Assembly (NCBI RefSeq): GCF_014698235.1
Contig: NZ_JACJSP010000024.1
Location: 1 to 64,000 of the forward strand
Origin: Limnothrix sp. FACHB-406
GTDB lineage: Bacteria; Cyanobacteriota; Cyanobacteriia; CACIAM-69d
Length of the DNA: 64,000 bases
Direction: 5' to 3'
The notes under the pieces were generated by a model. That model made no database searches, was not told the DNA's origin, and saw only the letters and a program-made list of their open reading frames with translations. This document shows, piece after piece, positions 25,479 to 34,206 of this stretch. Every line of letters starts with the position of its first letter. The stretch's first letter is position 1. Made by a program: the position numbers and the translations under genes.

Positions 25479-27563
25479 TCAAGAAGACTGAATCAGGGTT
25501 TGTAATCGATCGGCCGCCGGTTGGTCTCCCAAGGCCAAGTAAAGATCTCGGGCCTGTTTCAGATGCTCGATCGCCTCAGCAGAACGGTGTTGAGATCGAC
25601 GTAGACGGGCAAGCACCAGGTGTGGCTCCGGGTCGTGAGGATTATGGGCGATCGCCTGCTCCAGTTCCTTCATTGCCTCGTCCCACTGTTCCTGTTGGAT
25701 CAGCACCCCAGCCCAGGCCACCCGATAGGCCGCCTGATCCGGGTCAAGCCCCCTTGCTTGCCAAGTCTGTTCAATCGCCTTAGCCGCTTCGCCACGGCCT
25801 TGATAGGCGTAAAGATCTCTCGCCGCGATCGCCGCTTGCAGGGCCTGGGCCTGTGCGCCGTGGGCCTCCAGGGCCTTCGCCAGAGCCAAATGGGCATCGG
25901 GATCGCTGGGATGTTGCCGAATCGCCGCCTCCAGCAGGGGAGCCGCTTCCGCCGGTTGGTCACTGTCCAGCAGCGCAATGCCCGCCATCAGAGGCGATTC
26001 CGTCAAAGATGAAGCATTAAACGCGCTGCTGCCGCCGGTTTGAACCGTTTCCGCGATCGCCCGTACTTGCTCCAACTTGCCCAGGGCCCAACTCGCAGTC
26101 TGTTGCACCTGTTGATCCGGGTCGCGGGCCGCCATGCCCATCATTTGGCTGAGGCGAGTCACTTGTTCATAAACCTGCGTTAAATCCCGAATCGCATTGG
26201 TGCGCACTTCCGGATTCGGATCCCGCAGGGCCAGGGCCATCGCCTCCAGGGTGGGTTCCAACACCCGCGACCCGATCGAGGTTAAAGCCGCGATCGACAG
26301 GCTTCGTTGCTTGGAATCCCCATTCAGCAACACATCCATCAGGGGACGCAGGGCCCGAGAGTCGCCCCGTTGTCCCAATTCCCAAATAGCCTTGCGGCGA
26401 TCGGCCGCGTTGTCGCTGCGGAGATTTTGAATTGCCCGCTCAATCAGGCTCGGTTGCACTACCCGAGTAGGCGCAAGGGCCGTTGGGCTGGGCAAAGGAG
26501 CCGTCGGGTTGGGTGCGGCATTGGGTGTGGCATTGGGTGCGGCTTTCGGCGCAGCCGCATTAGCCGCCGGATTGGGCAAGGGCGCAGGCGTGGCCGGTTC
26601 AGGCGCTTTGGATTCCGCAGGAGCCGGAGCCGCCGCCTCTGAAGGGTCGGCAGAGAGTTCGGAATCGGCTGCCGGGGTTAGTTTTTGCCAGGGAAACAAC
26701 CGGCGACGGGGTTTTGACTCTGGTTTGGATTCCGACTTGGATCCTGGCTTGGAGTCGATCGGGGCGGCCGTTTCCAGCGCCATGGCATTTTGACCATTGT
26801 GGGCTGCCGCACTGTGGGCATCGAGGGTGGGGCCCACATCCCGGGGCCGGGTCGATCGCGCCGCCGAAGCCAACGGAGCGCCCCAAGGGTCGATCGCCTC
26901 CAAGCCCTCTACGGCATCTGGATCCGCCAAAGGATCAAAATCCGCCTCTGACTCCGCATCCGCTTCATCCCAACCAAAATGCTCATTATTCCGAACTTGG
27001 CGAACAAACCAAACCAAGCCCCCCAACAAACCAAGCCCCCCAATTCCCGCCGCCCCCAACAACACAATTCGGCGCTGGAAGGCCCGTTGATCGTTTTTGG
27101 GTTTTTTGGGCTTTTTATTCTGTTGGTTTTGATTATTATTCTGATTATTGTTTTGAGTATTGCCTGAATTGCCTGAATTATTAGGCTGATTATTTTGATT
27201 ATTCTGGCTATTGGAATTATTACTATCAGAATTATTATTTGAACCGTTGTTGGAATTGCCTTGATTGCCCGAATTGTTTTGCCCAGAATCTTGCCCAGAA
27301 TCTTGCCCAGCATTCGCCGGTTGAGATTCATTGGGAGCCGCCTGGGCAACGGGCATCGATGCGGAGGATGGCGAAGACTGGCTAGAGCTGCGGTTGGGGC
27401 CGCTGATGGCCGGTTGAACTTGGAGCAAGGCTTGGGCCACCGTTTCCGTGGCCGCCAGTCCACCGCCGGGAGTGGCCAAACTGCCCAACATCACGATCGC
27501 CATGGCCCGGGCTGCGCGATCGCGGGTGCGGGATTTGGCTCCTGTCCAACTAGCTCGCTTCAT
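25479..27563 (-). CDS. exported/membrane-anchored HEAT- and TPR-repeat protein with Asn-rich linker
   Basis: There are 694 residues from the ATG at 27563 (MKRASWTGAKSRTRDRAARAM); the frame stays open 72 bp further, but this ATG gives a proper signal peptide. Then come a Ser/Gln/Pro region, an Asn-rich low-complexity stretch (GSNNNSDSNNSNSQNNQNN), a Lys-rich block and a transmembrane helix (RRIVLLGAAGIGGLGLLGGLVWFV). Next an acidic and Pro/Ala/Asn-rich linker, HEAT-like repeats from about residue 390 (NAADRRKAIWELGQRGDSRALRPLMDVL, RNPNPEVRTNAIRDL) and TPR-like repeats to the end. It probably works as a scaffold with the repeats in the cytoplasm or periplasm, orientation unclear. Partners are unknown. 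Confidence 0.78.
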   Translation of the reverse strand: MKRASWTGAKSRTRDRAARAMAIVMLGSLATPGGGLAATETVAQALLQVQPAISGPNRSSSQSSPSSASMPVAQAAPNESQPANAGQDSGQDSGQNNSGNQGNSNNGSNNNSDSNNSNSQNNQNNQPNNSGNSGNTQNNNQNNNQNQQNKKPKKPKNDQRAFQRRIVLLGAAGIGGLGLLGGLVWFVRQVRNNEHFGWDEADAESEADFDPLADPDAVEGLEAIDPWGAPLASAARSTRPRDVGPTLDAHSAAAHNGQNAMALETAAPIDSKPGSKSESKPESKPRRRLFPWQKLTPAADSELSADPSEAAAPAPAESKAPEPATPAPLPNPAANAAAPKAAPNATPNAAPNPTAPLPSPTALAPTRVVQPSLIERAIQNLRSDNAADRRKAIWELGQRGDSRALRPLMDVLLNGDSKQRSLSIAALTSIGSRVLEPTLEAMALALRDPNPEVRTNAIRDLTQVYEQVTRLSQMMGMAARDPDQQVQQTASWALGKLEQVRAIAETVQTGGSSAFNASSLTESPLMAGIALLDSDQPAEAAPLLEAAIRQHPSDPDAHLALAKALEAHGAQAQALQAAIAARDLYAYQGRGEAAKAIEQTWQARGLDPDQAAYRVAWAGVLIQQEQWDEAMKELEQAIAHNPHDPEPHLVLARLRRSQHRSAEAIEHLKQARDLYLALGDQPAADRLQTLIQSS

Positions 27564-27919
27564 AAACAACCGATCGAAAGGGGGCGCGAAATTTGCAGAA
27601 AACTTGCGGAAAACGCCTGGAACAGACGCTTGCAAGAGCCTAAAGGCTAAGGCTCCTATTCATCATTCCCTGAGATGCCACAAGCAAGACAATCGTAGGC
27701 CAGGAGTTTCAGATTCTTTGCTGATTTCCTGAATGCACCCATCCAAACAGGTTTGCATCTTCTAGACCCATGGGAGCGGAGCCGTTTACCGATCCGTTGG
27801 CTGACGTTGGCTCGCGGCCGCGATCGATACGTCTAGCAATACATCTCCTGTCGAGACTTCCGTTGATATCTCCATTGTGGCATTGGTGCTTGTGGCATTG
27901 GTGCTCGCTCTCCATCCCC
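27564..27919. other. 356-bp intergenic region without a recognised gene
   Basis: The stretch between the HEAT/TPR start and the lipoprotein stop contains no frame with family features. A direct repetition, GCATTGGTGCT (CATTGTGGCATTGGTGCTTGTGGCATTGGTGCTCG at 27874-27908), is visible, but no hairpin long enough to call a terminator. Confidence 0.5.
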
Positions 27920-28669
27920 CTAGGGTCGCGGTGTGCCGGTGGGGCTGGGATTGCTTTGGGCGGGCGCTGCATTAGGTTTACGTGGCTCCGTGGGCGACAT
28001 CAGTTGAATTGAGTCAAAAAAAGCCTGCACCTGGGGAACCTTGAGTTTGCCGTCTTCGGCCGCCACAATGGCCCGATACCAAATTCCGTTGGCATAGAAA
28101 ATTCGCACCCGGGCCGCGAAACCGCCCGATCGCGACAATTCCAGATCGCGCCCCTGAAAACCACTTTGTTGCAAGGGTTTTTCGGAAACCACCTTGGCGG
28201 AAATGCCCTTGGCGATGCTGTCGCGACTGGCATCCAGAGCCTTGGCCACATCCACCCCCGTGCCCGCCGGAACCGGAAAGCGATTGTGAGCAAACAGATA
28301 AAACCGCTTGGCCGGTCGGTCTTGGTAACGGAGCATAATCACTTCCGCCGGGCCCACTTCGGTGGGGACGCGGCTGGTTTCTTCCTGGGGCTTGGCGGGA
28401 AACGCCACGGAAAAGCCGGCCTGGGGTGATTGGTAGCGTGGCCAGGTTTTCAGTAATCCGGCGATCGTGTTGGGGGTGGCGGAAGGGCTGGGCAACAGGG
28501 CCGCTGGGGCCATATCCGGCAGTGTGATGCCTCCCGGTTGGGCGGCGGGCTGGGAGGTGGTGACTTGGTTGGTGCAGCCGATCGAGAGGCTACCCAGACC
28601 CAAACTGAGCAGGATCGGCCCGATCGGGCGAAACCAGTGAACGGACAACGGAAGAATGCGATCGAGCAT
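27920..28669 (-). CDS. predicted lipoprotein, unknown function
   Basis: There are 249 residues from the ATG at 28669. The N-terminus has Arg residues, a hydrophobic core (RPIGPILLSLGLGSLSI) and the lipobox SIGC-TNQ. The mature part begins with a Pro/Ala-rich linker (TTSQPAAQPGGITLPD) and then a compact domain: RYQSPQAGFSVAFPAKPQEETSR, RFYLFAHNRFPVPAGTG, and GRDLELSRSGGFAARVRIFYANGIWYRAIVA. The block 'FSVAFPAKP...' is typical of a family of cyanobacterial and planctomycete secreted proteins of unknown function. The C-terminal tail is Pro/Asn-rich. No clear partner is adjacent; the upstream rRNA methyltransferase gene is transcribed in the same direction. Confidence 0.68.
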   Translation of the reverse strand: MLDRILPLSVHWFRPIGPILLSLGLGSLSIGCTNQVTTSQPAAQPGGITLPDMAPAALLPSPSATPNTIAGLLKTWPRYQSPQAGFSVAFPAKPQEETSRVPTEVGPAEVIMLRYQDRPAKRFYLFAHNRFPVPAGTGVDVAKALDASRDSIAKGISAKVVSEKPLQQSGFQGRDLELSRSGGFAARVRIFYANGIWYRAIVAAEDGKLKVPQVQAFFDSIQLMSPTEPRKPNAAPAQSNPSPTGTPRP

Positions 28670-28759
28670 GGAACGCCGACAGTGAAACAGCAAAAAGGCT
28701 TGGGCCCGAAACGCCCTCCATTATGCGTTGCTGATTGCCCTGCTGCTAATTGGATCGGT

Positions 28760-29845
28760 TTAGATCGGCTTAGATCGGTCTGATCGCCAACGAATTAGGG
28801 ACTGCAAGGCTTCGTGATCACCGAATAAGCTCGATCGCCCTGGATTGGCTGGCTCTGGATTGGCCGGCTCTGGATTGGCTGGCCCATTTCGCCCATCCCG
28901 CAGCAGCACCACAAAGGAACCGGCCCCCAATCCTTCCTGGGGAAACATTCGATAGCAGGGAAAAGCCCCGTGGGTCGATCGCCAAGGCTCTAGGGCCGGA
29001 ACGGGTTGCGGTTCCAGGCGGGGAAAGCGATCGAGCAGCCATTGGGTGGCCCCTTCGTTTTCCTCGATCGCGTAGGTGCAGGTCATGTAAGCCAACCAAC
29101 CACCAGGAGCCACCAGGGCCGCCGCGTTGGCCAAAATCCGTTTTTGGCGATTGGCATTTTTCCCGATCGTCAGGGGATGGAAACAGCCGGGATTTTTCTC
29201 CCCCTTCGCCAGCAGGGATTGGCCCGAGCAGGGCGCATCCACAATCACCAAATCCGCCCAACTGGGAATCGCCTGGGCCAAGGTTTCCGGGTCGGCACAA
29301 GTGGCGATCGCCGGGTCAAGGCCACAGCGCTTCAGGTTGCTGACCAACATACCGATCCGTTTACCGATCGCCTCATTAGCCACCAGCAGCGACGGTTGCA
29401 GCGCCCGCCAAGCAAAAACACTCTTGCCCCCCGGCGCGGCACACAGATCCACCAGCCGATCGACCCGATCGGGAATCGCCAGCAAGGCCGAAGCCGCAAA
29501 CACCGAGGAAAAATCCAGACAATAGAACGCCCCCGCCTCATGCAGGGGATGCTTGCCGGGTCGCCGATTGGCCGGTTGGTCGGCGGTCAAATCGAGCCGA
29601 TCGACCCAGGCCGGCTGCATCGCCAAGGGAGGCAGGGCCGCGAAGGGAAACGGATCGGGGCGATCGGCCAGCCACAACAAACAGGGCGCAAACCGCTGGG
29701 CTTGGCCGAGGTTCTGGACAAAGGCCGCGCGATCGGCCGCTTCCCCAAACAGGCGATCGGCTAGCTTCAGCAACAGGCGCGACGGCTCCGTTGCGATCGC
29801 CTCCGATGCCGCTGGTTTAGCCGATCGCTTCTTCGATTTGCCCAT
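28760..29845 (-). CDS. RsmB/NOP2-family RNA m5C methyltransferase
   Basis: There are 361 residues. The SAM loop is VDLCAAPGGKSVFAWRAL at about 140-160; the two catalytic cysteines are both visible, in VDAPCSGQSLLAKGEKNPG (motif IV) and YMTCTYAIEENEG (motif VI), as required for cytosine-5 methylation. The N-terminal antiterminator NusB-like domain of RsmB is absent, and the PUA-like or RNA-binding part is short, so the target (16S rRNA C967 or C1407, or another RNA) cannot be assigned. Near the C-terminus the run NPEPANPEPANPGRS reflects an imperfect 15-18 bp tandem repeat at about 28838-28885. Upstream lies a dispersed palindrome (29874-29893). Confidence 0.85.
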   Translation of the reverse strand: MGKSKKRSAKPAASEAIATEPSRLLLKLADRLFGEAADRAAFVQNLGQAQRFAPCLLWLADRPDPFPFAALPPLAMQPAWVDRLDLTADQPANRRPGKHPLHEAGAFYCLDFSSVFAASALLAIPDRVDRLVDLCAAPGGKSVFAWRALQPSLLVANEAIGKRIGMLVSNLKRCGLDPAIATCADPETLAQAIPSWADLVIVDAPCSGQSLLAKGEKNPGCFHPLTIGKNANRQKRILANAAALVAPGGWLAYMTCTYAIEENEGATQWLLDRFPRLEPQPVPALEPWRSTHGAFPCYRMFPQEGLGAGSFVVLLRDGRNGPANPEPANPEPANPGRSSLFGDHEALQSLIRWRSDRSKPI

Positions 29846-29873
29846 TCCCCATCTATCCCCACCGAGACGGAGA

Positions 29874-29893
29874 CAAGGGGCTTAAGCCCCTTG
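29874..29893. repeat. dispersed palindrome core, copy D
   Basis: CAAGGGGCTTAAGCCCCTTG, a perfect 20-bp inverted repeat, 53 bp after the lysyl-tRNA synthetase stop (29946, minus strand). Only the core is shared with the longer copies; the flank GGGAG next to it resembles the copy at 62621. May act as terminator of the synthetase transcript. Confidence 0.85.
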
Positions 29894-29945
29894 CTCCCAG
29901 GATTGCCACAAGCAGTGCCGCGCTAAATGAGTCCCTAATTAGGCC

Positions 29946-31559
29946 CTAAACCGCCGCGCGATTCAGATCCAACACCGCTTGCAGGCGATCGAGCACCAGT
30001 TGCCGATCCAAATAGGACAGCAGCGGCCCCGCCTTCGGGCCCCGTTCCTTGTTCAAAAACGCCAGATAAATCGCCGAAAAGGCCACCGGCATTTTCAAAT
30101 CCAGCTCCCGCGTGGTGGCAAACAGCGCCGTTTGCAGGGATTCGCCGTCCCAGCTTTCCACCGTTGCCAGCGTTTTCAGCAAAGCTTCCACATAGCCGAT
30201 TTGTTCCGGCGAAAGTTGATTCGCCCGCTCCGGAATCGTATCCAGATAAAGCACCAACTTTTCTTCTTCATCGGCGTAGTCATTCAGCCACTTTTGGGCG
30301 GCCGAAATCCGTTCGCGAGCAATTTGCCAATCGTAATCGCTCAAAGGTTCAGCCGATCGCGCTGCCACTTCCTTTTCCACATCCAAATGGGGCACTTGCA
30401 GCAGGGAAATTGCTGTGCTCAATTCAAAGGGTTGGTAGGGCTGAATTTCCCCATCCAACTGGGCATAAAACAGCGCCATCCAGTCTTCATTCAGTTCCGG
30501 CGGGTTGCCCCCACTGGCGATCGTTTCCCGGCGATATTTGTCGATCAAGTTGTCGTAATCGCGGAACACGCGCGTAATGCTTTCGTAGTTGGGCGCAAAA
30601 TTAATGGCTGTGCGGGGTGGTGTGCGCAACATCAAAAAGCGCAGCAACTGCGGCGGCAATAGATCAGCAATTTCGCGGGCGCTGGAGCCGATCCCCTTGG
30701 AAGAACTCATTTTCGTGCCATTGACCAAAATGAATTCGTAGGGCGAGTGGAAGGGCGGTTGTTGACCCAAAACCTTGCGGGAAATGGCGTTGGCCACGTC
30801 GCGGGAGCCGCCCTTTTGGGAGTGGTCTTTACCGGCTAGCTCGATCGTCACGCCCAGCAATTCCCACTTGGCCACCCACTCGACTTTCCAGGGCAGTTTG
30901 CCGTTGCCATCGAAGGGCGAAACCCAACCGGAATGGCCACAGCCTTGGGTGTAGTCCGTGGCGTTGGGATCGCAGGTGTAGAACACCTTGCCATCTTGAT
31001 AGTCGGTGACTTGGGTAGTGGCGATTTTGCCACAATGTTCGCAAATCACCTGGAAGGGATACCAGTTGCTGGGGCGATCAGCCTTGCTAACTTCTTTATA
31101 GGCTTCGCGCACCAAATGGGCGTTTTTCAAGAAGCGATCGATCGCGGGATTCAACTTGCCCGATCGATACAAATCCCGCAGGTAATAAATCTCGGGCCGC
31201 ACACCCAAATACTCAAACACATCCAGAAATTCGCCCATGAAATACTTGGCGTAATCACTGGCGCGATCGCCCGGCGCGGTGTCATCGGGCGAGGGCACAT
31301 TGCAGAGGGGCCAGCCCAAATAGCGCTCAAACTTTTCCCGATCCAAATAGCGCGGCACGGTGTCCAGCGCGTCGTAATCATCCACGCCGTAGATGAATTT
31401 CACGGGCTTGCCGGCCTGTTTCAGAGCGCGATAGATCGTGTCGTGAATCACGACTCCCCGCAAGGAGCCAACGTGAACACGCCCCGATGGCGTTTTGGAA
31501 TCGTTAACGATCTGTGGACCCTGTGCGTCGGCGGCGATTTTATCTGCCCAGAAACTCAT
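29946..31559 (-). CDS. lysS: lysine--tRNA ligase, class I type
   Basis: There are 537 residues matching the class I (LysK) lysyl-tRNA synthetase, not the class II enzyme. The HIGH-like motif is SGRVHVGSLRG at about 25-35, the KMSKS-like motif is NGTKMSSSKGIG at about 280-290, and cysteines HCGK (about residue 175) and CGHSG can bind zinc. The order of blocks (IYGVDDYDALDTVP, GPLCNVPSPDD in the connective part, EVADLLPPQLLRFLMLRTPPRTAINF) is typical. Class I LysRS dominates in archaea and is found in some bacteria, such as spirochaetes; most cyanobacteria use class II, so this is a likely horizontal acquisition. It transfers lysine to tRNA-Lys. It stands alone. Confidence 0.9.
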   Translation of the reverse strand: MSFWADKIAADAQGPQIVNDSKTPSGRVHVGSLRGVVIHDTIYRALKQAGKPVKFIYGVDDYDALDTVPRYLDREKFERYLGWPLCNVPSPDDTAPGDRASDYAKYFMGEFLDVFEYLGVRPEIYYLRDLYRSGKLNPAIDRFLKNAHLVREAYKEVSKADRPSNWYPFQVICEHCGKIATTQVTDYQDGKVFYTCDPNATDYTQGCGHSGWVSPFDGNGKLPWKVEWVAKWELLGVTIELAGKDHSQKGGSRDVANAISRKVLGQQPPFHSPYEFILVNGTKMSSSKGIGSSAREIADLLPPQLLRFLMLRTPPRTAINFAPNYESITRVFRDYDNLIDKYRRETIASGGNPPELNEDWMALFYAQLDGEIQPYQPFELSTAISLLQVPHLDVEKEVAARSAEPLSDYDWQIARERISAAQKWLNDYADEEEKLVLYLDTIPERANQLSPEQIGYVEALLKTLATVESWDGESLQTALFATTRELDLKMPVAFSAIYLAFLNKERGPKAGPLLSYLDRQLVLDRLQAVLDLNRAAV

Positions 31560-31813
31560 GGCGGTGGGGCGGTGATGACGAGGTAATGGTTACAGAAAAA
31601 GATGGGTGCAGAATGCCAAGGTTGCAAAATGCCTATTCATTTTAGGGACTTGGGGCCTTTTACGCGCGATCGCTCCGAAAGGATGCTGAAAAAGCTTTAT
31701 CTAGAAATTGATCAGGTTGAACCAGTTAACCCCGCCCCTTCAACACCCCCAGTCCAAACCAGCCGATCGGCCATTGGCATAATGAGACCAATCGCAATCT
31801 TGAGGAAAAACCG

Positions 31814-32491
31814 ATGGTTGCTCAAATTCCCCCCAGTGAGCCGGGAAAAGTCCAGCCCAAGCCGATCGAATATCCCGACAGTGACGGCCAGCCGATGGCA
31901 GACAACACAAAGCAATTTCACTGGATCCAAACTATTCAAAGCAACCTCGCCACCATTTTCAGTGACGATCCGCAGGTGTTTGTGGCCGGTGATTTGCTTT
32001 GGTATCCCCTGGAAGGCAGCAACACCATTCGCCAAGCGCCCGATGTGATGGTTGTTTTTGGGGTTCCCAAGGGCGATCGGGGTTCCTATATGCAGTGGCG
32101 CGAACACAACATCGCCCCTCAAGTGGTGTTTGAAATTTGGTCGCCGGGCAATCGCTTTGGGGAAATGCTGAAAAAGCAGATGTTCTATAACCGCTATGGC
32201 GTTGAGGAATATTACATCTATGACCCCGATCGCAATGAATTGAACATTTTGACGCGGGGAGACAGGGGCGATCTGGAACCTGTTGAGAATCCCCAAAACT
32301 GGGTCAGTCCTCGGCTGGGCATTCGCTGCCAACTAGATGAAGAAACTCTCACCCTGTTTGGGCCCGATGGCCGGCCCTTTTCCACCTTGCTGGAAGAGCG
32401 GCAACGGGCCGATCGGGAACGGGAGCGGGCCGATCGGCTGGCGGCCCGGTTGCGGGAACTGGGCTTGGATCCTGACGCGATCGCTCCCTAG
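31814..32491 (+). CDS. Uma2-family (DUF820) restriction-endonuclease-fold protein
   Basis: There are 225 residues. The core has the PD-(D/E)xK arrangement seen in cyanobacterial Uma2 proteins: LLWYPLEGSNTIRQAPDVMVVFGVPK (Asp within APD), then VVFEIWSPGNRFGEMLKKQMFYNRYGVEEYYIYDP (Glu and Lys pattern EI..P.N...K). The C-terminus is a charged coiled-coil tail of Arg/Glu heptads (RQRADRERERADRLAARLREL). Such genes are very abundant in cyanobacteria and are of unsettled function; some are thought to be transposon-like or defence-related endonucleases. It sits alone between the lysS start and the amidase. Confidence 0.85.
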   Translation: MVAQIPPSEPGKVQPKPIEYPDSDGQPMADNTKQFHWIQTIQSNLATIFSDDPQVFVAGDLLWYPLEGSNTIRQAPDVMVVFGVPKGDRGSYMQWREHNIAPQVVFEIWSPGNRFGEMLKKQMFYNRYGVEEYYIYDPDRNELNILTRGDRGDLEPVENPQNWVSPRLGIRCQLDEETLTLFGPDGRPFSTLLEERQRADRERERADRLAARLRELGLDPDAIAP

Positions 32492-32576
32492 GGCCTTGAG
32501 CGATCAGCCCGAGTAACCACCATCAGCGATCGCAGCCATCGGGATTGTGGCCAATATCACCCCTACAGCATCACCC

Positions 32577-33908
32577 CTACAACAGCCCAGACACCTCGTA
32601 GAGCTGGCGCGTGCGGGACAAAATCTTATCGCCATAGTTCATATCCGCCTCCCAACGCCCACTCAGCAGCGCCACCGTGGGAGCCACGCCGCGCGGCACA
32701 AAGCTAAACCGAGGATCCACCACCGCATTCGCCAAGGGTTCCGTGCTGGCGTAGGCCTTGAGGTGTTGGATGTGGGCCCGCACCCCCAGCCGCGCACTGG
32801 CAAAGGAAGCCCCCTCGGGATTGCCCCCCAAGGCCCCCAGCCCCCCAAAGTTGTTTTGGCTGGATTTGGTGGGGCCCGGAAATTGCAGAAAGTCCGTTTC
32901 CACACACATTTGGGCAAAGGCTAGATCAAAATTGACCCCCTCGGCGATCGCCTCTTCGCGGTAAAGGCGCGGTAAATCGGGAAACTGGCTACCCGCATTG
33001 GGGTTAAAGGCCCTCAGAAAGGTCAGCATTTGGGCATCAACGGTGCTGCCCAGTCCCATAATTTGCCCCTTCAGGGTGTTGGAAACCAAGAGGTTGGTGC
33101 GGAGGGTGACGGCGCGAGTTTGGCTGTTCCAACCCACAGAGATGTTGTATTGCCGCAGGTCGATCGCCTTGAAGTAAACGATGTTTTGGTAGCGTACCCG
33201 GACGATTTGCGGGTTGGTGGCCACTTTGATTCCCAGGCGATCGGCCAGGTCGATCGGGATGTAGGAATTGCCATTGATCAGCACACCCCGCTCGGGATAG
33301 CGCTGATTATTCACCTCGATTTGAATGCTGCTGTAGGGCTGGGCGGGGAATTCCAGCAAAATTTGTTGCAGGCCATCGCTGAGGCCGGTGGCAATGCCCC
33401 AACCTTGATTTTTGAGAATCGTGCGATCGGTCTCGTTGGTTAAAAAGCCCACTTCCACCAACAGCGAAGGAACCGTGAGTTGACGACAAAACAGCCGATT
33501 CCCCAACCCCGTGGCCGTGTCGGGCAATGCCCCCCGCGAAAGGAGTTGGGGAACCCGCGCCAGGGTCGATCGCAACAGAATTTCTGCCTGGGTTTGGCGC
33601 ACCTGATTATTCGCAATGAAATAGACCGTCGTGCCTCGGGTGGCGGGGTTGCTGGAACCATCCAGGTGAATTTCCAAGGCCACATCTCCGGTGCGTCCTC
33701 GGGCATTGATCCAAGCGATCGTCTGTTGCAGGCTCAAGTCATCGGGAACCGTCAGCACTTCAATGCCCCGCCGTTGCAGGGTTTGGGCCGTGGCTTCCCG
33801 CAGCCAAATCATTTCCCGGGCTTCGGTGGTTCCTGCCGCCATAATGCCAGGATCCAAAACCCCGTTTTCATAGCCCCCATGGCCCGCTGAAAGGAGAACC
33901 CGCCCCAT
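32577..33908 (-). CDS. peptidoglycan amidase (Amidase_3) fused to glucosaminidase-like domain
   Basis: There are 443 residues. The N-terminal domain is an N-acetylmuramoyl-L-alanine amidase 3: VLLSAGHGGYENG (zinc His), AREMIWLREATAQTL (zinc Glu), ALEIHLDGSS (zinc His) and LVEVGFLTNETD (catalytic Glu). A middle segment, about residues 200-270, is reminiscent of a copper-amine-oxidase-N-like wall-binding domain (SYIPIDLADRLGIKVATNPQ). The C-terminal ~150 residues look like a lysozyme/glucosaminidase fold: YREEAIAEGVNFDLAFAQMCVETDFLQF (catalytic Glu in CVETDF), NFGGLGALGG, and GVRAHIQHLKAYAS. No signal peptide is evident. Together it could cut both stem peptides and glycan strands. Confidence 0.85.
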   Translation of the reverse strand: MGRVLLSAGHGGYENGVLDPGIMAAGTTEAREMIWLREATAQTLQRRGIEVLTVPDDLSLQQTIAWINARGRTGDVALEIHLDGSSNPATRGTTVYFIANNQVRQTQAEILLRSTLARVPQLLSRGALPDTATGLGNRLFCRQLTVPSLLVEVGFLTNETDRTILKNQGWGIATGLSDGLQQILLEFPAQPYSSIQIEVNNQRYPERGVLINGNSYIPIDLADRLGIKVATNPQIVRVRYQNIVYFKAIDLRQYNISVGWNSQTRAVTLRTNLLVSNTLKGQIMGLGSTVDAQMLTFLRAFNPNAGSQFPDLPRLYREEAIAEGVNFDLAFAQMCVETDFLQFPGPTKSSQNNFGGLGALGGNPEGASFASARLGVRAHIQHLKAYASTEPLANAVVDPRFSFVPRGVAPTVALLSGRWEADMNYGDKILSRTRQLYEVSGLL

Positions 33909-34206
33909 GAATTACTCTCGATCGAACTTCGACCAATGCTAGATCACCCGATTCCAAAAAATCACTAGGATGCGGTGCTGTTCAGAATCATCCCGAGGGC
34001 GATCGCGCGGCTGATTCGCGCAAGAGGTCTATGGGGTGACCGACTTGGGATTTGGGTTGCGATTTGAGTTGCGATTTGAGTTGGAATTTGGGATTGTCCA
34101 CCCCGTGCTCGAAATTTGCCGTTTTGGAGCCGCAAGCAACGGAGCCGGCGGCCGTCCGGTACACTGCATAGAGCCGTTGTCGGGTCGATCGCCCGGTTTG
34201 CTGATC
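33909..34206. other. 298-bp spacer between divergent genes
   Basis: This holds the presumed promoters of the amidase and minC. I saw only a 12-bp array (34049-34084) and no other gene or obvious operator. The open frame that continues upstream of minC through this array has repetitive composition and is not considered coding. Confidence 0.5.
34049..34084. repeat. 12-bp tandem repeat, 3 copies
   Basis: GATTTGGGTTGC (34049-34060), GATTTGAGTTGC (34061-34072) and GATTTGAGTTGG (34073-34084), followed by a weaker AATTTGGG. It lies upstream of minC. Confidence 0.85.
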
